A stretch of DNA of 36,621 nucleotides from contig NZ_CALCDX010000085.1 of NCBI RefSeq assembly GCF_937900395.1, positions 1-36,621 of the forward strand. The letters are read 5' to 3'. This stretch comes from an uncultured Caulobacter sp. (GTDB taxonomy: Bacteria; Pseudomonadota; Alphaproteobacteria; Caulobacterales; Caulobacteraceae). Below are positions 23,744 through 30,929 of this stretch, in pieces. The notes below the pieces were generated by a model. That model did not search any database. It was not told the origin of the DNA and worked only from the letters and a program-made list of their open reading frames with translations. The first letter of the stretch is position 1. Every line of letters starts with the position of its first letter. The translations under genes were made by a program, and so were the position numbers.

Positions 23744-26158
23744 GTGATGCGAACCTTCGCAGCGCTTGCGCTCGCCTGCGCGCTGGGCGTTTCGCCCGCC
23801 CGCGCCGAGCGCCCTTACACCGTCGAGGACCTGCTGTCGCTCGAAGACCTTGGCCGCGCCGCCTTTTCACCCGACGGGCGATGGCTGATCCTCGAGCGAC
23901 AGGGGCCCTTCAAGCACGCTCCCAACTTCGACCACGAGTGGCTTCACAGCCAGACGATCAGCCGGTTGCTGGTGATGGACGTGACGTCGGGCGGACCCCC
24001 GCGCGATCTCCTGCCCGCCGACCCCGGGGCCGGGGACACGTTCGGCGCGTTCTCGCCCGATGGCGCGCGGGTGCTGGTGTTTCGCCTCAAGGATCATCGC
24101 CGCGAAATGGGTGTCGTCACCCTGGCCACCGGGGAAACCCGGTGGTCGGGCCTGACCGTGGAGGCCGAGGCCTGGAACGCCTTCGCCCGGTGGCGAAATG
24201 ACCGCGAGGTCATCGTGGTCGACAAGCCGCCGGAAATCGCCTCGCCGCTGCTGGGCGCCGGATGGCAGACCCAGGCGCGAATGACGGCGGCCTGGGCCGA
24301 CCAGAGCCGTGGCCTCTATTCCGGCGTCGTGATCGGAAGCGGTCGCTACCGGGACCTGACGCCGGCCCCGCCGCCTCTCTCGCTGGTCGCCTTCGACGCC
24401 ACCACCGGCGCGGCAAGGCCGCTGGCCAAGGGGACCTATGTCGACATGCTGCTCTCTCCCGGCGGCGCCTACGCGGCGATGATCGAGGAAGACGGCCTCG
24501 TCCAGCCCGACGCCAGCGTCCCCAAGGCATTGGGCGGCGAACTGGCGCGCTGGCGGCGGCTTAGCCTGATCGATCTGGAAACGGGCCGGCGCACCGCGCC
24601 TTGCGCGCGGTGTGACCTGATGCGCAGGACCTGGGCCTGGTCACCGGACGGCAAGGCCCTCGTGGCGGCCGCGCGTGAGGGTGACCGTTACGGCAAGCCC
24701 TACGGCTATTGGCGGTTCTCCCGGGAGGGCCGGGCCCTCCCCCTGGCCCCGGACCTGACCGTCGACGTCGGCTGGCGCGAGGTCATGGTCCAGCCTCAGG
24801 GTCAGGCAGCGTGGATTGGCGGTCAGCCGGCAGGCCTGGCGAGACGGGCCGGCGACGCTCGCGCCGACTGGTGGAGCCTTGGTCCAAAGCCGCGCAACCT
24901 CACGGCCAAACTGGGGAAGCCGCTCGGCCTGGCCTTGGCCTCCAATGGCAAGAGGGCCTTAGTCCGCACCGCCGACGGGGTGTTTCGGCTCGACGGACGG
25001 GCCGCGCCGGTTCGTGTCGCCGAGGCGAGCGCCCAGCTCACCCCCGGCCAGTTGCAGCCCGGCGAACGCCCGTCGGTGCTGCTCGACCAAGCCGGCGCCC
25101 GGACGCGTTGGCTGAGCCCCGACGGGACCGGAGACCGCGCCGCTGTCACCGATCCGGCGCTTCGGGTCCTGGCCTTTTCGGCCCGATCTGGCGCCGTGCT
25201 GGCCGCGTCCCAGGATCGGCACGGCGTCACCCGCGTCACCCTGCTTCGCCGGGAGGCTGCGCCGGTCGCGGTGACCACGATCAACCAGCCGCTGGCGGAG
25301 GTCCAATTCGCCGAGGCGATCGGCGTCCAGCACAAGGGCCTTCACGGCGAGGCTCTGACCTCGTGGCTCTATTTGCCGGCGGGCCACAAGGCAACGGACG
25401 ATCGTGGCCTGGTGATCATCCCCTACCCCGGCACGCGCTACGACGTCGCGCCGGCCGGCTACGCGCCCGGTTCTGCGAACCTCTACACCAGCGTCCAGCT
25501 GCTCGTCGCCAAGGGCTACGCGGTGCTGGCGCCCAGCTTGCCGCTGGCGCAGGACGAACCACTCGCGCCGCGGCTGGCCGAGGCCATCTTGCTGGCCGTC
25601 GACGCCGCGCGCCGCCAGCAAGCGGGTCTCTCGGCGACCAAGCTGGCCTTGTGGGGGCAAAGCTTTGGCGGGACGGCCACGCTGCTGGCGGGCGCTGAAT
25701 CGCCGCGCTTCAAGGCGCTGATCGCCTCGGCCCCGATCACCGATCCTGGCTGGATCCACGACACGCTACGTCCCGGCGTCCTGGCCGCCCCGGAGGTCTA
25801 TACGACGCTGGGCGGGTTTGCGGCCTACACGGAGTCCGGCCAGGGCCGGCTGGGCGCCAAGCCCGAGGACGCGCCGGAGCTCTACCGGGCCAACAGTCCG
25901 CGATACCAGGCTGCAAAGATCACGGCTCCGGTGCTGATGTTCTTCGGCGACAACGATTTTGGCGTCATGCAGGCGCTGGGCATGATCTCGGTCCTGGCCC
26001 GCGAGGGCAAGGACGCCCAGCTGGTCGTCTATCGCGGCGAACAGCATGCGCCGATCAGCCCTGGAAACATCCGCGACACCTATCAACGCGCCTTCGCCTT
26101 CCTGGAGGAGGCGTTCGGCGGTCCCGAGGCGGTCACCGGCGCCCCCTCTGCGCCCTGA
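23744..26158 (+). CDS. Lasso peptide isopeptidase (AtxE-like, S9 family)
   Basis: An 804-residue serine hydrolase of the prolyl-oligopeptidase family with an N-terminal signal peptide (MRTFAALALACALGVSPARA). A beta-propeller-like N-terminal part begins with the FSPDGRWLILERQGP pattern. The C-terminal alpha/beta-hydrolase has Ser640 (GQSFGG), Asp736 (GDNDFG) and His768 (EQHAP) as the likely triad. In lasso loci of this layout the enzyme hydrolyses the macrolactam isopeptide bond, linearising the peptide. It begins 32 bp after the receptor stop, in the same operon. Its last 76 bp overlap the end of the convergent macrolactam synthetase gene. Confidence 0.9.
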   Translation: MMRTFAALALACALGVSPARAERPYTVEDLLSLEDLGRAAFSPDGRWLILERQGPFKHAPNFDHEWLHSQTISRLLVMDVTSGGPPRDLLPADPGAGDTFGAFSPDGARVLVFRLKDHRREMGVVTLATGETRWSGLTVEAEAWNAFARWRNDREVIVVDKPPEIASPLLGAGWQTQARMTAAWADQSRGLYSGVVIGSGRYRDLTPAPPPLSLVAFDATTGAARPLAKGTYVDMLLSPGGAYAAMIEEDGLVQPDASVPKALGGELARWRRLSLIDLETGRRTAPCARCDLMRRTWAWSPDGKALVAAAREGDRYGKPYGYWRFSREGRALPLAPDLTVDVGWREVMVQPQGQAAWIGGQPAGLARRAGDARADWWSLGPKPRNLTAKLGKPLGLALASNGKRALVRTADGVFRLDGRAAPVRVAEASAQLTPGQLQPGERPSVLLDQAGARTRWLSPDGTGDRAAVTDPALRVLAFSARSGAVLAASQDRHGVTRVTLLRREAAPVAVTTINQPLAEVQFAEAIGVQHKGLHGEALTSWLYLPAGHKATDDRGLVIIPYPGTRYDVAPAGYAPGSANLYTSVQLLVAKGYAVLAPSLPLAQDEPLAPRLAEAILLAVDAARRQQAGLSATKLALWGQSFGGTATLLAGAESPRFKALIASAPITDPGWIHDTLRPGVLAAPEVYTTLGGFAAYTESGQGRLGAKPEDAPELYRANSPRYQAAKITAPVLMFFGDNDFGVMQALGMISVLAREGKDAQLVVYRGEQHAPISPGNIRDTYQRAFAFLEEAFGGPEAVTGAPSAP

Positions 26159-27927
26159 CGGCGGGCCGCCGCGATCCTCCCCTCCCAGTGGCCGACCCAG
26201 GCCTCAAGGGTCGCGGCGGCCAGGATCTCCACCGTGGCGTCCTTCCACACCATCGCGTCGACGCTCAGCGCCGCCTCAAGGCGCTCGGCGTCGATCAGCC
26301 CCTCGGCCGCCAGTCGCCCTTCGAGCAGGAATGGCCGAAGGAAATCGAGGCTGGCCGCGAGGCTCCGACCCAGGAACACGCTGATGTCGCCCTTGGAGCG
26401 CCTTTCGAGGATCGACGGGGGCAAACGATCGGCGAAGGCGGTGCGGGCGTAACTGCGCTCGGTCTCGCCGGCGCTCAGCACCGTTGCGGGTATGCCAAGG
26501 CAGAGCTCGATCACCGGCTGGCTGAGCAACGGGTGCGCCAGCCGGGCGCGTTCGGCGCGGCGCGTCGCCCCGTTCAGGGTCAGGCTCATCACCAGGCCAG
26601 CGATCTGGGCCTGCTTGCCCGCCGCCGCGCCCGCGCCGTCTTCGATCCACGGGTGCTTGGCATGGGCCGCGCCACGTCGGACGATCCCGGATGACGATAT
26701 GTGAGCCTCCGGCGCGAACCGGCCGGGCTTGCGGCGCAGCGCCTCCAGCGACAGGCTCCAGACCGATCGCCGGGTGCGCCGGGCCACCTCGGCCAGCCGC
26801 CGCAAGCGCGAGCCTTCACACGGCGCGCCCGCCAGGAGATCGGCGGCCAGGCTCGCGGCTCCCACCTGCAGGAAGACGACGTCGCCGCCATGGCCGGTGA
26901 ACAGGACGTCGGCGCCCGCCGTCTCCAGGGCCTGGCTCAAGGCCAGGTCGTAACCCGGATCCAGGGCGTTGAAGTTGGGACGCGCGGATGCGGCGCTGAG
27001 CGCAAAGGTCGATGCGTCCAGGGCGAAGGGCGTTCGCCGCACCATCTCCAGCGGAACGCCGGCCCGCTGCGCGGCGGCCGAGGCGTATGCGCGCTCGTCG
27101 GCCTCGGCCTGGTCGCGGAAGAAGTTGATCGCCTGGTCGGGCGCGTGGCCGACGGCCGCCAGGCTCGTGGCGACGATCGCCGAGTCCAGCCCGCCGGAAA
27201 TCTCACAGACGATCTTGTCGGCGTCTGCGGCGAGCCCCGCGACGACGCCGTCGACGCAGGCGCGCAGCTCCTCCCGGCTCCCCCAGGCGTGCCGGTCTCG
27301 CCGCTGCGCGAACCGGGCGGGCGACCAGAGCCGGCGTTCGATCCGCCCGCCCAAGCCCGACCGGCTGGCGCCAGGGTCCACGGACACCACGCCGCGCAGC
27401 GGCAGCGCGCCGCCGCTGATGGCGGGGTCGGCCAGCACATCGCCGATCCGGTCCCAGTCCACGGCCAGGTCGGGCGGCGCGGCCAGGCCGTCGGGGAGGA
27501 CCGACCCGATCGCTGTCACCCCATCGCGGCCCCAGACGAAAGCCTCGATCGATCCGGTCGGATCGCGCAGGACGGTCGGCGGCGTCCGGCGATCGCGGGC
27601 GAGCACGGCCACGTAGCCGCCCCAGGTCCGCTCGATCAGCCAGGCGCAGGCGTCCGCGGGATCATGCTCGACCAGGCCGGCCAGGTCGGCCGCGGCCAGC
27701 GGTCCAGCACCGGGCACGGCGCGGGAGTGCGCTCGTCCCACCAGGACGCCGCCGACGCCCTGCCCTCCGCCCAGCGCCAGCAGCGGCGGCGCCGTTCCCT
27801 GGACCAGGACTGCTAGGGCGAAAGCCTTGAGCGCGACGCGCCATCCACGCGCCTGCAGATCGGCGACCATGGCGTCGAACGCCTGGCCCGGCTGGCCGGG
27901 CTCGTGCACGAGGACCAGATACGCCAT
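26083..27927 (-). CDS. Lasso peptide macrolactam synthetase (C protein)
   Basis: A 614-residue asparagine-synthetase homologue that adenylates the ring Glu/Asp and closes the lasso ring. The PP-loop SGGLDS is at residues 244-249, followed by a typical synthetase body (FTGHGGDVVFLQ, then LNGATRRAERARLAHPLLSQPVIELCLGIP). The N-terminal glutaminase-like domain lacks a Cys at position 2, as in other lasso cyclases. The reading frame is open upstream, but the ATG at 27927 begins one base after the B-protein stop and fits the family. The 3' end overlaps the isopeptidase gene tail to tail. Confidence 0.93.
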   Translation of the reverse strand: MAYLVLVHEPGQPGQAFDAMVADLQARGWRVALKAFALAVLVQGTAPPLLALGGGQGVGGVLVGRAHSRAVPGAGPLAAADLAGLVEHDPADACAWLIERTWGGYVAVLARDRRTPPTVLRDPTGSIEAFVWGRDGVTAIGSVLPDGLAAPPDLAVDWDRIGDVLADPAISGGALPLRGVVSVDPGASRSGLGGRIERRLWSPARFAQRRDRHAWGSREELRACVDGVVAGLAADADKIVCEISGGLDSAIVATSLAAVGHAPDQAINFFRDQAEADERAYASAAAQRAGVPLEMVRRTPFALDASTFALSAASARPNFNALDPGYDLALSQALETAGADVLFTGHGGDVVFLQVGAASLAADLLAGAPCEGSRLRRLAEVARRTRRSVWSLSLEALRRKPGRFAPEAHISSSGIVRRGAAHAKHPWIEDGAGAAAGKQAQIAGLVMSLTLNGATRRAERARLAHPLLSQPVIELCLGIPATVLSAGETERSYARTAFADRLPPSILERRSKGDISVFLGRSLAASLDFLRPFLLEGRLAAEGLIDAERLEAALSVDAMVWKDATVEILAAATLEAWVGHWEGRIAAARRQGAEGAPVTASGPPNASSRKAKAR

Positions 27928-27928
27928 C

Positions 27929-28576
27929 TTAGCGCACCATGATCGGGTGATAGGCCGCCACCCGCTCGGCCTCGTCGTCGAGCGCGACGTCGCCGGCCTG
28001 CAGCCAGCAATGGGCCCGGAACGGCCAGGTCCGCACCCCAAACATCCAGTCGACCGAATGTCCGAGCGTCTCCAGGTAGGTCCTGAGCAGGTGGCTTCGG
28101 TAGAGGCAGAGCCCGTCCAGCGGCAGCCATGGCGCCAGCCGTCGAAAGACCGCCAGGTCCCGCAGCAGGTCCGGACTTGGCGGCGGCGCCCCCGGCGTCC
28201 GGTCGGGCAAGAGCCGGCCGAAAGCCCGACGGCGTCCGCGGGCGGCGACGATCGCCGCCTTGCCGACGGCGCGCCAGTGACGCCAGGCCGGCCGGGCCGC
28301 CGCCTGGTCATCGCCGCTGATCAGGGCTCGGGCGGTGCGCACGGGCGCGGCCGCCGGCGTCGCCCGGCGCGGCGCGATCGTGTCGGTCGTGGCCAGGCCC
28401 GAGGCGCACAGCCCGTCCGCCAGCGCCTGCTCGGACGTCGACAGCAGCGCGCCGTCGATCTCCAGGGTCGCGCCGATCTGGGGCAGGCAGAAATAGGCGT
28501 CGGCCTTGACGTCCAGAAAGACGGCGTCGCCGTCGATCATCACGCCGTGAATGTCCTCGCCAAGACGAAGCTGCAT
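27929..28576 (-). CDS. Lasso peptide B protein (RRE fused to leader peptidase)
   Basis: A 215-residue fused B protein. Residues about 1-75 form the leader-recognition RRE part (LGEDIHGVMIDGDAVFLDVKADAYFCLP). Residues about 135-215 are the transglutaminase-like protease: Cys157 in LPLDGLCLYRS, His189 in FRAHCW, and Asp201 or a nearby Asp in VALDDEAE. It removes the precursor leader before ring closure. Start ATG at 28576 after AGAGG. It is separated from the last precursor gene by a hairpin, a common arrangement that lets precursor mRNA exceed enzyme mRNA. Confidence 0.93.
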   Translation of the reverse strand: MQLRLGEDIHGVMIDGDAVFLDVKADAYFCLPQIGATLEIDGALLSTSEQALADGLCASGLATTDTIAPRRATPAAAPVRTARALISGDDQAAARPAWRHWRAVGKAAIVAARGRRRAFGRLLPDRTPGAPPPSPDLLRDLAVFRRLAPWLPLDGLCLYRSHLLRTYLETLGHSVDWMFGVRTWPFRAHCWLQAGDVALDDEAERVAAYHPIMVR

Positions 28577-28608
28577 CGTGGACCTCTGGGAATTGGAGGA
28601 TCGACAAT

Positions 28609-28636
28609 GGGCCGCCGGACGCCCCGGCGGCGGCCC
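28609..28636 (-). terminator. Hairpin between precursor A1 and the B gene (attenuator-like)
   Basis: GGGCCGCCGG (28609-28618) pairs with CCGGCGGCGGCCC (28624-28636), with a small bulge. No U-tract follows, so partial read-through or an RNA-stabilising role is likely. Confidence 0.5.
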
Positions 28637-28645
28637 GACCGAGGG

Positions 28646-28759
28646 TCAGAGCGGGTCGTATCGGAAGATCATGTTGTCTTCGAGAAAGAGCGTGCCGCCG
28701 GCGGACTGGGTCAGAGCCGAGGCCCTGCCCACGCGGGTCAGAACGAAGGTGCGCGTCAT
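28646..28759 (-). CDS. Lasso peptide precursor 1 (core begins with Ser)
   Basis: A 37-residue precursor, too short for usual ORF calling. ATG at 28759 after GGAGAC. An 18-residue leader with Gly at -8 (in RVGRASALTQ) and Thr at -2, both conserved lasso leader positions. Predicted core SAGGTLFLEDNMIFRYDPL, with a macrolactam from Ser1 to Glu9 and an aromatic-rich tail (Phe14, Tyr16) that could act as the plug. Ser at position 1 is uncommon but known from caulonodins. Nearest of the four precursors to the B and C genes. Confidence 0.9.
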   Translation of the reverse strand: MTRTFVLTRVGRASALTQSAGGTLFLEDNMIFRYDPL

Positions 28760-28776
28760 CGACTGTCTCCATGAGG

Positions 28777-28800
28777 GGCGCCGCGAGGATTTGCGGCGCC
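28777..28800 (-). other. Hairpin upstream of precursor 1
   Basis: GGCGCCGC (28777-28784) and GCGGCGCC (28793-28800), 8-nt loop. It lies between the AT-rich element at 28822-28843 and the precursor 1 ribosome binding site, so it would sit in the leader of any transcript started there. Confidence 0.45.
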
Positions 28801-28821
28801 TCAAGGAGGCCGGGCCGTTCA

Positions 28822-28843
28822 ACTATATTCAAACCTATATTTG
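28822..28843 (-). promoter_or_regulatory. AT-rich element, copy 1 (between precursors 2 and 1)
   Basis: On the minus strand this reads AATATAGGTTTGAATATA within an otherwise GC-rich region: two AATATA units 12 bp apart, matching the element at 29454-29473. It may be a second promoter or operator allowing precursor 1 and the B and C genes to be expressed separately. The GntR regulator is the obvious candidate ligand. Confidence 0.55.
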
Positions 28844-28864
28844 ACCGCTCGGCCCCCTCGGCGC

Positions 28865-28975
28865 TCAGAGGTCGAAACGGTGGATCGGACTGACGTCCTC
28901 GGGAAAGGTGACGCCCTTGCTCTGGATCAGGCGGCTGGCCTGACCCAGGGGTATGAGCCGGTAGGTCGGGATCAT
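28865..28975 (-). CDS. Lasso peptide precursor 2 (Ile at -2, Ser1 core)
   Basis: A 36-residue precursor; ATG at 28975 after GGAGAC. The leader is 18 residues with Gly at -8 (IPLGQASRLIQ), but Ile replaces the almost invariant Thr at -2. Predicted core SKGVTFPEDVSPIHRFDL. Relative to its siblings one residue is missing before the acidic pair, so the ring could close on Glu8 or Asp9. Whether it is matured is uncertain because of the -2 change; the rest of the gene, including ribosome binding site and spacing, is intact. Confidence 0.85.
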   Translation of the reverse strand: MIPTYRLIPLGQASRLIQSKGVTFPEDVSPIHRFDL

Positions 28976-29026
28976 CGAGAGTCTCCATTTTCTGGGGGCG
29001 GCTGGGCCCTTTTTCGGCAACGCGAG

Positions 29027-29054
29027 CGCTGGCCGCCATAGCTGGCGGCCAGCG
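29027..29054 (-). other. Strong hairpin directly after precursor 3
   Basis: CGCTGGCCGCC (29027-29037) and GGCGGCCAGCG (29044-29054) form a perfect 11-bp stem with a 6-nt loop, seven bases beyond the precursor 3 stop. No U-tract follows on the minus strand. Probably an mRNA-stabilising or partial-termination element. Confidence 0.55.
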
Positions 29055-29061
29055 GCCGGCG

Positions 29062-29169
29062 CTACATCCAGCGCAGCGGCCCGAAATCCTCGGGCACGAG
29101 CATGCCGCCGCCGGCCTTGGTCAGCGTGACAGCCCGGCCCAGGCGGATCAGATGAAATCGCACGTGCAT
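29062..29169 (-). CDS. Lasso peptide precursor 3 (core begins with Ala)
   Basis: A 35-residue precursor; ATG at 29169 after AGGAG. An 18-residue leader with Gly at -8 (IRLGRAVTLTK) and Thr at -2. Predicted core AGGGMLVPEDFGPLRWM, with a ring from Ala1 to Glu9 and a short tail in which Arg15 and Trp16 could lock the thread. Ala at position 1 is rare but known among caulonodin-type peptides. Ends with TAG at 29062. Confidence 0.9.
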   Translation of the reverse strand: MHVRFHLIRLGRAVTLTKAGGGMLVPEDFGPLRWM

Positions 29170-29199
29170 GGCGTGCTCCTGGGTTTGCAGTGGAAGTCC

Positions 29200-29264
29200 T
29201 CCGGCCGATGGCCTTCGCCCGGCCGGACCGAAAGGCGGCGCGGGACACGAGCGCGCCCCGCGCC
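29200..29264 (-). other. Two hairpins between precursors 4 and 3
   Basis: TCCGGCCG/CGGCCGGA (29200-29207, 29220-29227) and GGCGCGGG/CCCGCGCC (29237-29244, 29257-29264), each with perfect 8-bp arms and a 12-nt loop. The second lies nine bases after the precursor 4 stop. Confidence 0.5.
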
Positions 29265-29272
29265 GATCCCGA

Positions 29273-29389
29273 TCAGCTGCCGCTGTAGCGCTGGGTCGGG
29301 TTGGCCTCCTCCGGCACCAGCGGAATCCCGCCGCCCTGGGTCAGCTGCTTGGCGTGTCCGAGACGGATCAGGCGGATGGTGGTGGTCAT
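29273..29389 (-). CDS. Lasso peptide precursor 4 (core begins with Gly)
   Basis: A 38-residue precursor, first of the four in transcription order. ATG at 29389 after AAGGAGG, the best ribosome binding site in the set. An 18-residue leader with Gly at -8 (IRLGHAKQLTQ) and Thr at -2. Predicted core GGGIPLVPEEANPTQRYSGS with a Gly1 to Glu9 ring and an 11-residue tail; Gln15, Arg16 and Tyr17 are the bulky candidates for plugs. The most canonical precursor of the locus. Confidence 0.92.
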   Translation of the reverse strand: MTTTIRLIRLGHAKQLTQGGGIPLVPEEANPTQRYSGS

Positions 29390-29451
29390 GGTCGCCTCCT
29401 TCTGGCGATGTCACCGCGGGTTGCGGCGTTACCATCGGGCGCCTTTAGTTG

Positions 29452-29473
29452 AGTATATTCAACGCTATATTCG
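29452..29473 (-). promoter_or_regulatory. AT-rich element, copy 2 (upstream of precursor 4)
   Basis: The minus strand reads AATATAGCGTTGAATATA, followed by CTCAACT. Fifteen or more positions match the element at 28822-28843, including the 12-bp spacing of the AATATA units. It overlaps the GntR stop codon and lies 63 bp before the precursor 4 ATG, a good position for a promoter/operator of the precursor operon. Confidence 0.55.
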
Positions 29474-30049
29474 GGAGCGCCGCAGCAGCCCGTGGGCCAG
29501 GATGTCGGCGCTGCGCTCGATCCGCCGCTGGAAGTGGCGGCGCACTGCCCGGATGAACGGGGGCCCGCCTTCGCTGAGCGCCGACACCAGCCGCGCACCC
29601 TCCTCTGCCGGATCCCCGCAGACAGCCGCCTCGTCCAGGGCCAGCGGCGCCAGCTCGGTCTGGACCCGTGCGAAGGCGCGGCTGAAGGCCCGGTTGCCGC
29701 CGTGGCCGATGACCCCGGCCAGCACCGCGCCGGCGTCGTTCGCCCCGGCAGGGACGACTCCAGTGGGCCGGCGCCGGAATGCAGCCAGCACCAGCAGTAG
29801 GGCCAGCTCGTAGCTCTGGGCGAGATCCTCGGCCTCGTGGGTGGCGCCGACATAGCCGCTGCGTGTGCGGCCGATCAGGCTTTCGCCGGCCAGCCAGGCC
29901 AAAGCCTCGCGCACGGGCGTCTGGCTGACGCCAAGGTCGGCGGCAAGGAGGTTGATCAGGAGCGGCGCGCCCTGAAGCGGTCCAGCCGCCACCAGGCGCT
30001 GGCGAAGGGCGTCGATGGTGCGTTCGAACGGATCGCGATCTCGGCCCAA
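29465..30049 (-). CDS. GntR-family transcriptional regulator of the lasso locus
   Basis: A 194-residue regulator with an N-terminal winged helix in GntR form (LINLLAADLGVSQTPVREALAWLAGESLIGRTRSGYVG, about residues 30-67) and a C-terminal helical FadR/FCD-like effector domain. The TTG at 30049 is preceded by GGGGG at a suitable distance; no ATG or GTG gives the complete winged helix. It is directly upstream of the precursor genes and read in the same direction. It likely controls the lasso operon through the AT-rich elements (inference). Confidence 0.88.
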   Translation of the reverse strand: MGRDRDPFERTIDALRQRLVAAGPLQGAPLLINLLAADLGVSQTPVREALAWLAGESLIGRTRSGYVGATHEAEDLAQSYELALLLVLAAFRRRPTGVVPAGANDAGAVLAGVIGHGGNRAFSRAFARVQTELAPLALDEAAVCGDPAEEGARLVSALSEGGPPFIRAVRRHFQRRIERSADILAHGLLRRSRI

Positions 30050-30386
30050 CCGGCGGCCCCCAGCAAAAGCTGCAAGCCTGTCGCCGCGCTGATGGCCCGT
30101 CGAGCGTGACTGGACCGGTAAACGGACAATCGGGTCGAACGGGCGACTCGCTCGCCTCGATCCGCAAGGTATCGGGGGGACGTTGCCGGATCGTTGCCGA
30201 TCCTCTCCGCGATCGTTGCGTAAAATGCCGCAAGGCTCCGCCGATCACGACTGGACACCCCTTCCATCCGTCGAATGCCGCTGCGCCGCAGCATCGTCAG
30301 GGGACGGCGGAACAATCGGCAATTGCACTCCACCGCTAGTGGAGGGCTAATAGACATCTAAAGTTGTTAGTCGTGTGGAGTGAGGC
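30050..30386. other. Divergent intergenic region between GntR and Xre genes
   Basis: A 337-bp region carrying the promoters of two divergent regulators. The AT-rich stretch near 30345-30375 (CTAATAGACATCTAAAGTTG, then TTAG) has an imperfect CTAA/TTAG symmetry before the Xre gene. No gene is proposed here; a 133-codon minus frame (29956-30357) overlaps the GntR gene and has no recognisable product. Confidence 0.4.
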
Positions 30387-30929
30387 ATGTCTGGCCCGCC
30401 GTCGACACCGCTGGCCCGACAAGCCCGCCTCCTGAAGAAAATCCTGAAGTTGGTGCGCAAGGAGCGGCGGATGTCCCAGCAGGAGGTCGCTGACAGCATG
30501 CGCATCCCCTTGCGGACCTATCAGGACTTCGAAGCCGGCAGCGGCGCCTTGGACCTGCGCAAGCTGCGCCTGTTCGCCCGGGCCACGCGATCAGATCCGG
30601 TGGCCCTGCAGCTGGCCCTGTTCTTCAAGCGCCCGGAGGTGGCGCTGTACACGATCGACAGCAAGCTGCCGATGACCTTCTGGATCGCCTTTTTCGAGCT
30701 GATGACCAAGGTCGGGGCGAGCCTGAACGTCGTACCGCCCAGGCTCGTCTTGTCGGGCATGCGGCGGATGACCGAGGAGATCGACGACTATCTGGTCCGC
30801 CATGCCGCGAGCGCCGAGACCTATCTCGAGAAGGCCTGGGCCGACATCTACAACGACGACGGCGACGAGGAGGATGATGTCGCCGCCGACAATGATGACG
30901 AAGGAGGCCCCGACGGGGCGGTCGGCTAG
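30387..30929 (+). CDS. Xre-family DNA-binding protein with acidic tail
   Basis: A 180-residue protein. Residues about 10-75 form an Xre helix-turn-helix (LKKILKLVRKERRMSQQEVADSMRIPLRTYQDFEAG). The middle is helical (IAFFELMTKVG). The last about 30 residues are almost wholly acidic (DDGDEEDDVAADNDDE), suggesting a flexible tail that mimics or displaces DNA. Start ATG at 30387 after GGAGTGAGG. Divergent from GntR; its stop overlaps the convergent DUF736 gene by four bases. It may belong to the lasso locus or to the ICE backbone. Confidence 0.85.
   Translation: MSGPPSTPLARQARLLKKILKLVRKERRMSQQEVADSMRIPLRTYQDFEAGSGALDLRKLRLFARATRSDPVALQLALFFKRPEVALYTIDSKLPMTFWIAFFELMTKVGASLNVVPPRLVLSGMRRMTEEIDDYLVRHAASAETYLEKAWADIYNDDGDEEDDVAADNDDEGGPDGAVG

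Noticed and set aside
24709..25698. 329-codon plus-strand frame inside the isopeptidase gene
   Set aside because: Out-of-frame shadow, Arg/Gly/Pro-rich; the S9 peptidase frame is continuous and has its catalytic triad.
26701..27816. 371-codon plus-strand open frame opposite the lasso cyclase
   Set aside because: Shadow of the macrolactam synthetase; composition typical of antisense frames and no ribosome binding site.
29956..30357. 133-codon minus-strand frame upstream of and overlapping the GntR gene
   Set aside because: It overlaps the GntR helix-turn-helix coding region in another frame and shows no domain.
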